From the NCBI GenBank assembly GCA_022495995.1, contig JAFEMH010002562.1:267200-331199 (forward strand): DNA of 64,000 nucleotides. The letters run 5' to 3'. Every line of letters starts with the position of its first letter. Positions within the stretch are counted from its first letter, which is position 1. Made by a program: the position numbers and the translations under genes. The notes beneath the pieces were generated by a model, which had not been told where the DNA came from, made no database searches, and was given only the letters and a program-made list of their open reading frames with translations. This DNA comes from Adenophora triphylla var. japonica. Its lineage: Eukaryota > Streptophyta > Magnoliopsida > Asterales > Campanulaceae. Shown here in pieces: positions 43,718-56,099 of this stretch.

Positions 43718-45220
43718 AGCAGATTTTGGCATAAAAATTAGCTCAAAAGAAAAAATAATTACAAATGAAGGAAAAAAAATTCTATATAACCTACGTTGTA
43801 AATGAGTCACGTTTCAATTCTAAGTCAACCAATAAATAAATCAATAAAATTAGATTTAAATTTAAATTTACTTCTCAAATATGAAATAAATAAAATAAAA
43901 AATAAGTTAAAAATAGGAATTCATACAAAACACAAACTAATACTACAACAAACATTAAAAAAAAATTAAACCAATAAAATTTGAAATAAAAGTACAAAAA
44001 GTCCATATTCAAATAAAGAGAATAATTATTAAAATGAAAATTAAAATAAAATAAATCTTTTATTAAAATAATAATAATAAATTCATAGCCAAAACTAAAT
44101 TCACATTGAAATTAACTTGAAAAAAATGAATTACCACAAAAAGTTAAACATAAGAGTTAAATTTTTAAGAGAAAGCATAAAAAATATATATGAAAAAATT
44201 AAAATCATAAAATATTATAATTTCATACTCCTATAATACTTCACAAATTATAATCAAAATAGTTAAAAAATAAAAAAATTAAATTAAATGAAAAATTATA
44301 AATCTAAAACTACATTCAATACGAAATAAAAATAAAACAAAAGCAAGAACTAAATCAAAAGGAAACATTTTTTAAAGGCAAAAAAAAAAAATCACCTATA
44401 AATCAATTTGTAAATTAGGCCTAAAACAAAATCAAAAGCGAAGCGAAAATCAAACAAATTTTATATTAAAAAGTAAATAAACCAATTAAAAAATCAAAAT
44501 GAAATTCTTATTTGAGCCAAAATGTAAACAAAAATATAAATTGTAACAAAAATAAAATTTAAGATCATATATTTATAAGGAAATATGTATAAAAATAATA
44601 ATAATATGTATCATATCATAAGATATTATAATTTCAATATACTATGTTTTCTTCATCAAAATGTTTTAATCAAAATAGACAAAAATTAACAAAGAAAATC
44701 AAAGCAAATATTAAAATATTTTGAAAGGGAAAATTAAAATTAAAGCAAAAGGCCAATCAAAATTTGAGAAAAATAGAAAAAGTTAAAACATAATCAAAAG
44801 AGAAAATAATGTAAAGTCGTCAAGTCGAAATAAAGTATTCATTTAAATCAATCTATAAATTAGCAAACTCTCTCAAAAAAAAAAATCAAGAGCAAAGCAT
44901 AAAAGTAAATCAAAATTAAATATATATGCAAAAGTGAAGTATAATTAATATTAAATAATAACATAAATCATAGTTTGCATAAAAAAATAAAGTAGAGATT
45001 AGATTAAGACCAAGAGAAAAATCAAAACCATGATGCTATAAATACAACTTGAAACAAAATCAAGAATATGTTTTTAATCCAAATTAGCCATACTACCAAA
45101 CACCAAAATTATAACAAAGTACAACAAATATATCGGATGAACTTATCGAAGCACCTTTGCATGCCAATAAAAATTATGACATTGAAGAAGATATAATCCA
45201 CTGTACTACTGCCGGCAAAA
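43718..45220. other. A-biased non-coding DNA
   Basis: Strong excess of A over T on the plus strand (AAATAAAATAAA, AAATCAAAAT and similar). No coding or structural motif is seen. Confidence 0.6.
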
Positions 45221-46130
45221 TCTATACTTATAGTATATTAAAGTAGGCCAAACTTGATAAGGTGTTGCCACATAAGCCAAAAAAGGTGATTCTTGCATTC
45301 TTAGACTTCCAACTCATTCACCCCCTAATTAATTTGTGATGTTTTGAATTCTCCCTAATAGCTATTAATATTCATAGTCTCTAATAGTTATGTGAATGGT
45401 TATTTCTTACATATAATTAGTAGTAGTTAAAGTCTTATATTATCTATTCAATATTTCTATAGTTAAATTTATACTATTTGTATAATAGAAGAAGATATAT
45501 ATTTCTTATATGAGTGTCTTCTAATAGTTAGTAGTACTAACTCATACTTATATATATAGAATAGAAGTATACATTAGGTAGGTTGTGCATTTAAAGGTGT
45601 GACTTTTGACTTTTCAACTAATCATACTTTATTAATCAAATAATATGATAAAACTAAATACACTTCAAGTTGGTGCATGAATTACATTAAAAGTGTGACT
45701 TTTCAATTGATCAAATTTCATTAATCAAATGATAGGATAAGACAAAATGCATTTCAAGTTAGTGAATGAATTACAGTAACTATACCTAAATGAAATAAAC
45801 TAATAAAGAATATGAAAGATTATATATATTTATTTCAAACATATTTTTTGTAATTCTCCATTCAATACCTACATTAGCTTGAAGATGAATGGACCTAAAT
45901 GACTCTTCATTTTGGGATACATATGGTCTTTCCACGAAATATGTAAAATTAAAACGGAATATTGTCTTTATTGTTGTATGACATGAAAGACTTTCTCCTA
46001 CTTCTCTTCTTCTTTATACATTAATGTCAATTGTTTCATTTCTTTTAACATTCTATTTCTCAGTCTATGTATATGGTTTAATTTAGCTTTTACTAATTTC
46101 TCACAATTTTTTGTGTTTCTTTTCCTTTAG

Positions 46131-46809
46131 GTTGGGAAGATAGTTCTTGGACAAATTTTGATGAGAAAGAATACATTAGATTGATTGAGAAAAATTGCAT
46201 CATTTGAGTAAGTTTCACCTATATAATTTTTGCATATATTATCTCATTGGATTTCCGCTTATCATTTTATTTTACTATTACCTCCGTCCAAAATAAATAT
46301 ACTCATTTCTCACAATTTTTTTTTTCTTTTCCTTTAGGTTGGGAAGATAGTTCTTGGACAAATTTTGATGAGAAAGAATACATTAGATTGATTGAGAAAA
46401 ATTGCATCATTTGAGTAAGTTTCACCTCTATAATTTTTGCATATATTATCTCATTGGATTTTCGCTTATCATTTTATTTTACTATTACATCCGTCCAAAA
46501 TAAATATTTATTTGTTCTCTTCATCAAAAAAACACAATATATTTATTTTAAGACGGAATAAGTTTGATTTTACTTTACCCACCAAACTTCTTAGATATGT
46601 GAAGTACTTAGATTCATACATTAATGTCAATTGTTCCATTTCTTTTAACATTCTATTTCTCAATCTATGTATATGGTTTAATTTAGCTTTCACTAATTTC
46701 TCACAATTTTTTTTTTGTTTCTTTTCCTTTAGGTTGGGAAGATAGTTCTTGGACAAATTTTGATGAGAAAGAATACATTAGATTGATTGAGAAAAATTGC
46801 ATCATTTGA
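46131..46809 (+). repeat. Three copies of an exon-like module
   Basis: Copies at 46131-46207, 46338-46414 and 46733-46809 are nearly identical. Each is preceded by a pyrimidine tract ending CCTTTAG, a good splice acceptor. Each encodes WEDSSWTNFDEKEYIRLIEK followed by NCII and a TGA. The surrounding 200-400 bp are also repeated. I do not recognise the peptide. It looks like the last exon of a gene, captured and then multiplied. Confidence 0.6.
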
Positions 46810-48550
46810 ATAAGTTTCACCTCTATAATTTTTGCATATATATTCTCATTGAATTTCCGCTTATCATTTTATTTTACTATTACCTCCGTCCAAAATAAAT
46901 ATTTATTTGTTCTCTTCATCAAAAAAACACAATATATTTATTTTAAGACGGAATAAGTTTGATTTTACTTTACCCACCAAACTTCTTAGGTATGTGAAGT
47001 ACTTAGATTCATTTATACAAATTCGTTATAGAACCTGAAAAGGTCGACATAATTTATTTTTTTTATTGATTTGAATATAACCAATTGGTTATTTTTATGA
47101 TATTTGTTATTTGAATTTAGTTCTGATTTGAGTTTAAAAAATTATTTTACATTTTGGTGAGTTATCCTTTTAATTGCTATGTCTATATATTTGCTTTTTT
47201 ATCATAATTTTATTTGAGAGTTAATTTCGGTCTTCGTTGATGTTTTATATATTTTGATTATGTTTTACTAATTAATTTTAATTTATTCTTTATCTTTTAC
47301 TCCAGATTATGTTTTGGAGTTGTTGATTTTAATACAAATTATGTATATATCAATGTAATACAATTTCAAGTATTAAGTTGCAAAAATGAGTTACCAAGTT
47401 ATATGAACTTCACATCCATTTTCAACTAGAACTTTTTCTTATTTTTATGTTATTATAATTTTTTTCTTAAAATTTTTATTGTTTAGTGATCCAATTTTCT
47501 GGATGAAAATATATAATTTACTTCATTTGTCTTTATATACTTAGAGAGGCAATTATTCAATATATTTAATTTATAATTTTTATTATAAATATCAAATTAA
47601 TTATATAAATTAAGTTTGCATAGACACATATACACTTTCTATCCCACCATATGAAACTTTACAAAAAGTCCTCTCCATATTTATAAATTACTGATTGATC
47701 CATGAAAAAATTATTACTTTATACTATCAAGATAATACTTAATGGAAAAAAAAACACTCATATAAATTACTGATTGATCCATATTTTTTAAAAAAGTTTT
47801 TATGTTATAAATCTTAAAGAAAGATGAATGAGTGGTTGACTTTGGATCATCAAAAGTCTTTTATTTATGAATCAAATTAAATTAAATTACAACATGCAAT
47901 AAATATATGTTCATATAATAAGTCCTAAAAGATGCAAACTAATTTTAATGATTAATTGAATATGATAAGTCTTTTAAAATCAAATGTTAGATCCACTATG
48001 ATTTAATTATACTTTAATTATGAAACAAGTCTTTAAAGGACATGAATTATAAGATGACTTAATATTTGGATTATCAAAATTCTTTACATATAAATTGAAT
48101 TAAATTTAAAATTAAAACATCTAATAAATATATATGAATATAATAATTCTAAAAAGATGAAACATTAGAAGTGTAACTTAATTTAAAGGAACTGAATATG
48201 AAAAGTCATATAAAATTCAAAGATAGATTCATTATGAATTAAATATTTTTTTAGTGTTATAAATCTTAAAGGGAGATGAATGAGTAGGTAAATTAATATT
48301 TTGCTTATCAAAAGTCTCTTAATTATGAATTAACTAAATTAAAAGTTAAAACATTTAATAAGTATATATGCATATAATAAGTCTTAGAAGATGAAACATT
48401 GGACAAAAAAAGTTTTCTGACTACCAAAATTCTCTTATTTTTAATTTAATTAAAATGAAATGAATATAGTATGATACGAAATTAATGTTAGATCATCATG
48501 AAGAATGAAGAGGCAAACTCATCATGCTTTAAAATAAGTAAAACAATATA

Positions 48551-48817
48551 CTCCCTCTCTTCCACCTCACTTGATCGTTTTACTTCACTTGAGACTTCTC
48601 AAAATGATAATCTTTTTATAATTTTATATTCATTCTGTCTCAACCATTCATTCTCTCTTTTCATTTTTCAGCACACAATTTTTTCAACTAGCCTACTATT
48701 AACCCACTCATTCTCTCTCCCTCTCTCTTTATTTTCTACCACACATTTTTTTTTAATTTTTTTCCCTTAATTATTGTATCCACCTCTTAGGTATTAAGTG
48801 AGGTGGGACCGGAGGAG
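48551..48817. mobile_element. Stowaway-type MITE
   Basis: The ends CTCCCTCTCTTCCACCTCAC and GTGAGGTGGGACCGGAGGAG are inverted with mismatches, flanked by TA at 48549-48550 and 48818-48819. 267 bp. Confidence 0.75.
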
Positions 48818-49089
48818 TAAGTGGTAACAAAATAAATATATTATGATAAAATAAAGTCATAAACATTTTTTTTAAAAAATAAATTTAAAAGTACCCGTGC
48901 AGAAAAACAATTAATGTGGTAATAACTAAAGAAAATCTCTCAAAAAATGACTAATAATAAATTAAAAAGTATCACGTGCGTAGCACGGGTTTCATCCTAG
49001 TATGAAGAAAATAGGGGGAAAAAAGCCATAGAGGAGGTGGGTGAGAGTGCAAGAAATTCCTAACATGGAAGGACATTGATAATTATAAA

Positions 49090-49323
49090 TAATTAATAGA
49101 TGACATGTGAAGAGTCATCCGAAATTAAAGAGTCAAGTGATATGGAGGCATGAGAGTGCAAGAAATTCCTAAGGAGCCGAAAAGTTGGATAATCATGTAT
49201 CAATTTTAATTAATAGATGACATGTGAAGAGTCATCCAAAATTAAAGAGTCAAGTGATATGGAGGTATGAGAGTGCAAAAAATTCCTAAGAAGCCGAAAA
49301 GTTGGATAATCATGTATCAATTT
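49090..49323. repeat. 117-bp tandem duplication
   Basis: Two copies (49090-49206 and 49207-49323), starting TAATTAATAGATGACATGTG and ending ATCATGTATCAATTT, differ at few positions. A partial copy (GAGAGTGCAAGAAATTCCTAA) lies upstream at about 49045. Confidence 0.9.
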
Positions 49324-49669
49324 ATTGACCTTTTAAAATGAAAGGCCTACCAAATCTACACTTCTAGTCTCTATATATCTAATATTCTTCTCTAGTATAT
49401 TCAGTTAATAAACTTTGTATAATCCTTTCAAAATGTATAGTGATCATATAAATTCATGGTATATATAGTCTATTTTTTTAGAACAATACTTTCACTTAAT
49501 ACCATACCTAATATTATTGTCTAATATACTCAACTAAGAGTCGGAATTTGAAAAGCCTCGGCACATCAATAGCTAGGATGATGTGGCTTCCTAGAATATA
49601 AGATAATCCCATTTCTTGATGAGGTGTCACACCCATGTTAATTTTCGCCTACTTTAATATACTATAGTA
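49324..49669 (-). other. Inverted Helitron-like 5' end and flank
   Basis: On the minus strand from 49668, TACTATAGTATATTAAAGTAGG resembles the start of the Helitron at 45221 (TATAGTATATTAAAGTAGGC). It lies back to back with the plus-strand 5' end at 49670. No gene is seen in this stretch. Confidence 0.4.
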
Positions 49670-49910
49670 TCTATATATAATATTAAAGCAGAAGAATTCC
49701 CAAGCTCCTCGTCGCGCCACGTGTCAAATGCTTATTCGCTGATATTTTGCAATTTAGTCCTTAAAATTCTTCTATTTTTAGCCAATTTTTTTGCATTTTG
49801 GTCCTTGAAATTCTTTAATTTTAGCCAATTTTTTGGCTTTTGTTCCATAAAAAGAATTAATGCCTGTTCACATTTTAAACTCTCTCATAATTCAACATTC
49901 TCAACAGATA

Positions 49911-50111
49911 ATGGTTCGTCTCCTATCCCAAACCTTAATTCAAACCTCATCTTCTTCATACCAATATCTACTCCATGGTTTATGCAGTGAAGAAGACGGC
50001 GAATTCTTCAACAACAATTCCTCCTCTCACTCTTACATCAACAACAACACCGCTACCAATAACAACCACAGCAATAATATTTGCCAATGGAATCATTTTA
50101 AAATTAAATAG
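49911..50111 (+). pseudogene. Short open frame, possible captured first exon
   Basis: 66 codons starting MVRLLSQTLIQTSSSSYQYL. The beginning is rich in Ser, Thr and Gln and lacks acidic residues, like an organelle-targeting sequence; the rest is an Asn/Ser low-complexity run. No family is recognised. It may be a captured gene fragment or chance. Confidence 0.3.
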
Positions 50112-50344
50112 CGTACAATTCATTACAATAGCGTACAATTCAGGGCTAATCAGAGACTGCCAATCAAAATTGAAAAGCCTTAAATTCCAGCAATAAAAAG
50201 GTGAAAGAAATGAAATTGTTTACCTAAAATTGAGTAGAATTAGTAAAATAAGAAGCCCTAGATCCGAGGCAAGATAGATTCCTTACAAAGCAAAACAATG
50301 GCGAAAGAACTACTTATTAAGATCTCAATTCTCTCAAATTATAG

Positions 50345-50412
50345 TGAGTGTGTGTGTGTGTGTGACAGTGAAGCTTCTGTTACTGTGTGTGTGTGAGAGA
50401 GAGAGAGAAGAA
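50345..50412. repeat. GT/GA microsatellite
   Basis: (GT)n near 50350-50362 and 50385-50394, followed by (GA)n to 50408. Confidence 0.9.
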
Positions 50413-51479
50413 GAGGATGAGCGCACGAGGGATTTTTGGAGGAATTGGAGACAACTGGGGGACTGCCAAAATACAAATTATTTTTATTTAATTTATTTAT
50501 TGAGTTTATTTAAGTGATGTAATTTAAGTGAGTTTCGGCGACTCATCTGCCATCATTAACGCGGCGATGATTAAATAATGAGAGCTTTTTCGAATTTTAA
50601 TTCATATTTATGTTTATGGCCCACAAGAAATAGATAAGAAAATGTCAATTAATTATCCACTTTTATGTTTGAGAAAAATTAAAAAAATCGAGAAAAAATC
50701 TGAATAAAAGTATATGAATATACTCTTACAATCTTCATTATAATTATTTATTTAGTTATTGGAAATTATTTTACATGTAATTATAATTTTATTTTCTTAA
50801 TAAATCATCATTTTTAGCCTCTAGGACAATTATAATAAAGATTGTCTAATTGTCTCATTCCAGAAGTTAAATATTGAATAGATTATATCGTTGGTCGAAT
50901 TTGAGAAAGCACGCAAATTTATATTTCATCTATTATATAATAAATATCACATTTGACGTGTTAACATTGTATATTGATAAAAATTTATTATGATATTTTG
51001 TATTTTTGTATTTAAAAATTGATCGTTATTTTAGGTATATTCATATCAACAATTATTTTAGCACGGATTGAATATTATATTTTTTTTATTGTATCACTTG
51101 TGTTTAAAAATAAATAAAAATAGTACCATTATGTATGTGTACTACACAATTAATCTATTCGTAAGATTTGAATCAAACTAGAATAATCTAACCAAATTCA
51201 AGGATTAATAAATCTATATATACTATTAAAGCAGAAGAAATTTCAAGCTCCACATCGCGCTACGTGGCAAGCTCTTATTCGCCGATTTTTTACATTTTGG
51301 TCCTTAAAATTCTTCTATTCTCACCAATTTTTTTGCAATTTGGTCCATAAAATTATACCATTTTAACCAATTCACATTTTTTGCATTTTGAAACCTTACT
51401 ACTACTTTCACTTCTTAATCTCCCGTCTCTTCTCCATCCAAATCAAACCCTACCTTACACCTAAGGTTGTAAACGAAGC

Positions 51480-51610
51480 GAACTTTTTTTATTCGATTCG
51501 ATATTCGATTCGAGTATTCGGTATTCGTATTCGAAAAAATCGAATTCGAATTCGAATTCGAATCTTTATATTGATTCGATTAGTAAACGAATTCGAATTC
51601 GAATCAATTG
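51480..51610. repeat. GAATTC/ATTCGA-rich palindromic repeat
   Basis: TTCGATTCGATATTCGATTC on the left and GAATTCGAATTCGAATTCG on the right form a low-complexity inverted repeat of about 130 bp. The open frame through it is only an Arg/Ile repeat. Confidence 0.85.
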
Positions 51611-51659
51611 TTTCAAATGTCAAACCGAAAATATCAAACTAATTAAAAATAAACTTGCA

Positions 51660-54350
51660 TATTTCACACTTCTACTAAAATTAAGGATATAGTTCAAATA
51701 TTTATCTAATGTAATTACAAAAATCAACTTTTCTTTTTATCACAACTCCTTAATTTAAGCATTTGAAATTTTGAATTTCATATGAAAATTCTAAAATATA
51801 TAATACTAAAATTTAGGATGAAAATTCTAAAAATACATAATACTACTATGAATAAAAATCAGTTTTAAGACAATTAGGTATTGCCCTCTTTCCTTCACTT
51901 TTGAATTTCAAATTCTACTGAAAATAAGGAATTACTTATTAGATCATAAAGTATATTCCTTACTCCCACTTTTTTTTTATATATATAGGTATTTTCTCTT
52001 CTGTCGTCATCGAAATCAACAATTAGGTATTGCCCTCTTTCCTTCACTTTTCATTTACTTGATGTTTTTTTTCCTTCAAAATTGTGGTGACTTGGTTTGA
52101 TTAAATAAATTTGTGTATGTTAACCATTCGTGTAAATGTATTTCAGCTGAAGCACATTCTATGGGATCAATATTATGATGATTATTTGGTTACTCATCCA
52201 AGATAAATGAAATGTAGTAGGAATAAACCATTTTCACTAATAATTTTAACTTTTTTTTAATTGCCTCTTTGTTTAAGATTGTACTTTCAAAGTTGTTCCA
52301 TTTCTTCAATATCTTGGTTTACTAATAGTTTTTCTTTTTTTTTTTTAGTTCTTATTTTTTTATTGTGCAGAATAGCAATCTTAAAAAATCATTGTTGTTG
52401 TCTCTGTAACTAATTCCTTTTCAATGCTTTTTTTCATAGTTTTTCAATTTTAACTAAGTTCTTATTTAAATTTCAGATTTTTTATAACTTGAAACATGTA
52501 ATGGCTATGGTAAAGAAAGAATGTAGATTATTTTCATCTCATTTTATTGTAATTTTAATTCCTTTGAGCTTATAAGAATCTTTTTATTGATTGCTTTCAT
52601 TTTTATTTAATAAAACTTTTTATTAACTATCTAATCTTATTTATGTTTGCATGGATTTGAATTCAAATATTATTAAGTTAATTCTATACAGCTCGCCACG
52701 TGGAATGTGATGGTAGTAGAAAGTAGAAACATTGTCTTGGAGCATGCACTAATTTCTTTTATCATTATCCCCCATATTAGATTTTAGATTATTAGATTAG
52801 TTTATTTTATTGGATTAAATTTAATTTGTTTAAATTGTATTATTCTCTCCATCCTATAATGAATGATTTTTTTTCAAAATTTAAGAATCATTTTTAAAAA
52901 TTTAATTTTAATCTAGAAAAAATAATAAACATTCTTTTAATTCATTTTCAAAATTTTAGATTTGTAAAAATATAATGAATTATGAAAAAAAATTAAATCA
53001 AAAAATTTAAAAGAACATTTATTTTGAGACAATAATGGTCATTCAATTAGAGATAGAGAAAGTATCATTATCCATTATCCCCATATCAGATTATCATATT
53101 AGTATATTTTATTAGTTTAAATTTAAAATTTTAAAATTATCATCTTTGTAAGTCTTTTTAAGTAAGATTCCCAAATCATATTATCAGATTATATTTATTA
53201 TTTTCAGCTTATCAAATCAGTATATTTTATTAGTTTAAATTTGAAAATTGTCATCTAATAAAAGTCTTTTGAAAGTAATAGTCCTAGAACTTAATCTCTT
53301 TTTATAACCAGAAATCACTATCATTCATTTGTATCTATCATTCTTTTGCATACGTTTTAGCGCATCTGCCTCTTCCAAGTTTGTCGTTCTTTTTTCTCTC
53401 AAATCCATTTTTTTTTCAAATTAAATTTGTGCTGCATAGTGATTAATATATTTCAATTTCTAACGAGCTATTATTCTTAGGATAGAAATATCAGTGCTTT
53501 ATTAAATATATGAATTTTGTGATGACTTGGTTTTAGTTGATTAAGTTTTCTCTGTATACATCTGACACTAATGCACTATTTTGGCTTATATATGCTGGTA
53601 GAAAATATATGATCTCTTTTATTTAATTTAGACATAAATAATAGAAAAAAAAACTTATTTTGACGACTATTGAGAAAATAAACAAAGAAAAGAAAAATAT
53701 AAGATAGTCTTAGGGCTCATACCATCAATGAGTTTAACTATTTAGAGAATTAATTCAGATAAAAAATAAAGAAAATAACTAAAACTATGGATTGAATTAA
53801 TTTGATAAAATGGAAGAAAAATAACAAATACTCTGTTGAAGTTGATTAATTAACTTGGGAGGTCCCATTTCAAGATGAAATTTTCAGTAAGAAAAAAAGG
53901 GTTTTGTGGGGATTTACAATGAAAAAGACTATTATTTTTTAGGAAGAAATCACAAATTTAAGTAATTATTAGCTATGAACGGAGGAACAGGCAATCTAAG
54001 TACATGATTTCTGAATGTTTTCACAAATTTAAGTAATCATTGCTCGAAATGACATATGTCACATGCAACGACACATGATTATTAAACGAATTTATTTACA
54101 GATTTATAGATAGTAATTGTGTATGAAAAAATGTTTTGGTTACAAAATAAACAAATAAAAGAACTTGGTAATCAAATGTAAAAACTTGATTAGTTAGATA
54201 TTTTAGGTGAAATATGGCAAAATCTTATTAAAAAAACGGTAAAAGAAGTAAATATTTTGCACAAAATTTTACTTCTTTAACTATAAGAATTTTGAAACGA
54301 AGGGAATAACGTAATTCATTCCTCCAAAATTTACAACTTATCAATTATTC
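51660..54350. other. AT-rich, no gene recognised
   Basis: A ~33-bp segment (AATTAGGTATTGCCCTCTTT and following) occurs twice (about 51875 and 52020). Otherwise I see only low-complexity AT-rich sequence and short open frames. Confidence 0.6.
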
Positions 54351-54354
54351 TCAA

Positions 54355-54560
54355 TTACTCCCTCCATCTCAAATTGAATGTCTTTACTTTTTGAAACTTG
54401 ACATTCAAAAAATCTATTCACTCAGCTCCTTCATCTCAAATTGAATGTCTTTACTTTTTGAAACTTGACATTCAATAAATCTATTCACTCCGCTCAAATT
54501 GAATGTCCTGTTTTGTTCCAAAGTTAATGTCCTTTTGAAACTTCACCTCCAAATAACTGT
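54355..54560. repeat. Tandem repeat of a MITE-like end
   Basis: A segment starting CATCTCAAATTGAATGTCTT is repeated twice with a period of about 69 bp, with a third shorter copy. The start CTCCCTCCATCTC is like a Stowaway terminus, but no matching right end is seen. Confidence 0.65.
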
Positions 54561-55733
54561 CTCTAAATCATTTTTTTAATTTATTTTTTCATTGTTTACT
54601 ATATTTTTGCAAAACTAAAAATTTTAAGGGATTAATGGAGGAACGTTAGGATTTTTAAGAACTGCTACTTACCGAAGTATTATTTGTGGAAAATGTGATG
54701 TCATTTGCTTCTCTGTGGGCGTTTGCATATGGTGCCTTCAAAGGTCCGCTGAATGACTTGAAGAGACACTTAGCTACTGTGATTTCTGAATGTAGTTTTC
54801 ATGTATATATATATATAACTAAAATTCTCAAGTGGGATAATGGAGTGCCTTAAACTTTATTTTGGAAGTTAACTAACGGTGGGATAATGCTTTTTTTGCA
54901 TACGGAAAATTCTCAAGTGGCAAATGCCGGGTTTCAGTCAAGCATTTGCTACGGATGTTTGAGTTGCGCTTATAAGGGAATGGGGGTTCCTCACAGCTGA
55001 TGACAAGAAATGTCTCATAAGATATTTTGGAAGTTAACTAACAATGTGATAATGGGGCTGCTTAAACTTGATTTGTGTAGAAGGTGCACACTTTCGTAAT
55101 TCTGTTGGAAGAACCACTATGTTACACTATGTTTTTACATCACAAAATTTAGATCTAAATTGTAATAGAATTTGGAGATTTGTTTTTAAATATTTGTGCT
55201 AAATTTGAGGGTTCTAAAATTGAAAAGGTTTGAATTGTGGAAGCTGTTTCTGTGATAATCTGCTTTGGAATGTTATTTGCTGTGATACTGATTTGAATTG
55301 AGGAGTTGCTCCTCAAGCAATCATCAAGCTTAACTTGAGCCTAACAGGAGTTGAGGGGAGCTAAAGCCGAGTCAATCATTGAACAACTCTAACTAACCTC
55401 AGACCTTAACTAACTAAGTCATTATGCAGTGAAGAATACATGAATAATGGTGGATCAGCATTGTACTAGAGATGCTTGGCTGAAGGTTCTCTTTTCAGTG
55501 ACAAAGAAGCTGGTGTAGATCATGAGGTTTGCGTTTCATCTCTTCATTGGTTCCCCACTGATAATGTTTATCTGAGTATAAATCAATATTCATTCTCATC
55601 AAACTTTTCATTGGAGGAAGGACCTTCCTACAAATCGTTAAATAATGTTTAGGCTCCAACATTTCTAAACATATCAACCTCTGTGACTACTTTGAAAATT
55701 GCTTGAGCTCTGACAACAGGGTGGTCCATTTGA
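54561..55733. other. No gene recognised
   Basis: Less AT-rich than the DNA before it and possibly transcribed gene remains. ATTTTGGAAGTTAACTAAC occurs twice (about 54860 and 55025). No protein family is recognised on either strand. Confidence 0.5.
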
Positions 55734-55941
55734 AGAGGTAAAGCTCTCCAAACTCTGCACTGCGCTTAATAGTTCATGTGTCACTATTTGAGAAGTTGTT
55801 TAATAGTTTGTTCTTTTTGTATATAAGTGATTTGAGCAGAGGTAAAGCTCTCCAAACTCTGCACTGCGCTTAATAGTTTATGTGTCACTATTTGAGAAGT
55901 TGTTTAATAGTTTGTTCTTTTTGAATATAAGTGATTTGAGC
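55734..55941. repeat. 104-bp tandem duplication
   Basis: Two copies (55734-55837 and 55838-55941) starting AGAGGTAAAGCTCTCCAAAC, nearly identical. They lie just upstream of the captured RRM exon. Confidence 0.9.
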
Positions 55942-56030
55942 TTAAGCTGCTTGGAACTAGCTCTATTTGCTGGCCTGCTTGGTGTTGTACCTCTAATCAG
56001 TTTCTGATGTGATAAATGATTGAGTTGCAG

Positions 56031-56099
56031 GTCTTTCTTATGACACAAATGAGCCAATTTTAAATGATGCTTTTGAAAAGTATGGTGAAATAGTCGAAG
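56031..56099 (+). pseudogene. Captured exon of a glycine-rich/RRM RNA-binding protein
   Basis: Between an acceptor (GAGTTGCAG) and a donor (GAAG then GTAATC) the 69-bp exon encodes LSYDTNEPILNDAFEKYGEI. This is the part of an RRM after the RNP2 motif, as in plant glycine-rich and organelle RNA-binding proteins (LSYDTNE...L.DAF...GEI). Only one exon is present; RNP1 and the rest are missing. It is a gene fragment inside the Helitron-like segment, with no promoter of its own. Confidence 0.7.

Larger units (their letters stand above)
45221..49000 (+). mobile_element. Putative Helitron
   Basis: The 5' end TCTATACTTATAGTATATTA follows an A (45220). The 3' end is CTAG (48997-49000) followed by T, with GC-rich pairing upstream (CGTGC-GTA-GCACG at 48975-48987; a second CCCGTGC at 48894 could pair too). 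There is no Rep/helicase coding sequence, so it would be non-autonomous at 3780 bp. It contains three copies of an exon-like module and a Stowaway MITE. The pairing of these two ends is an inference. Confidence 0.5.

Noticed and set aside
48551..48770. 90-codon frame at 48498-48770 as a gene
   Set aside because: It runs through a Stowaway MITE and has only Ser/Phe/Leu low complexity.
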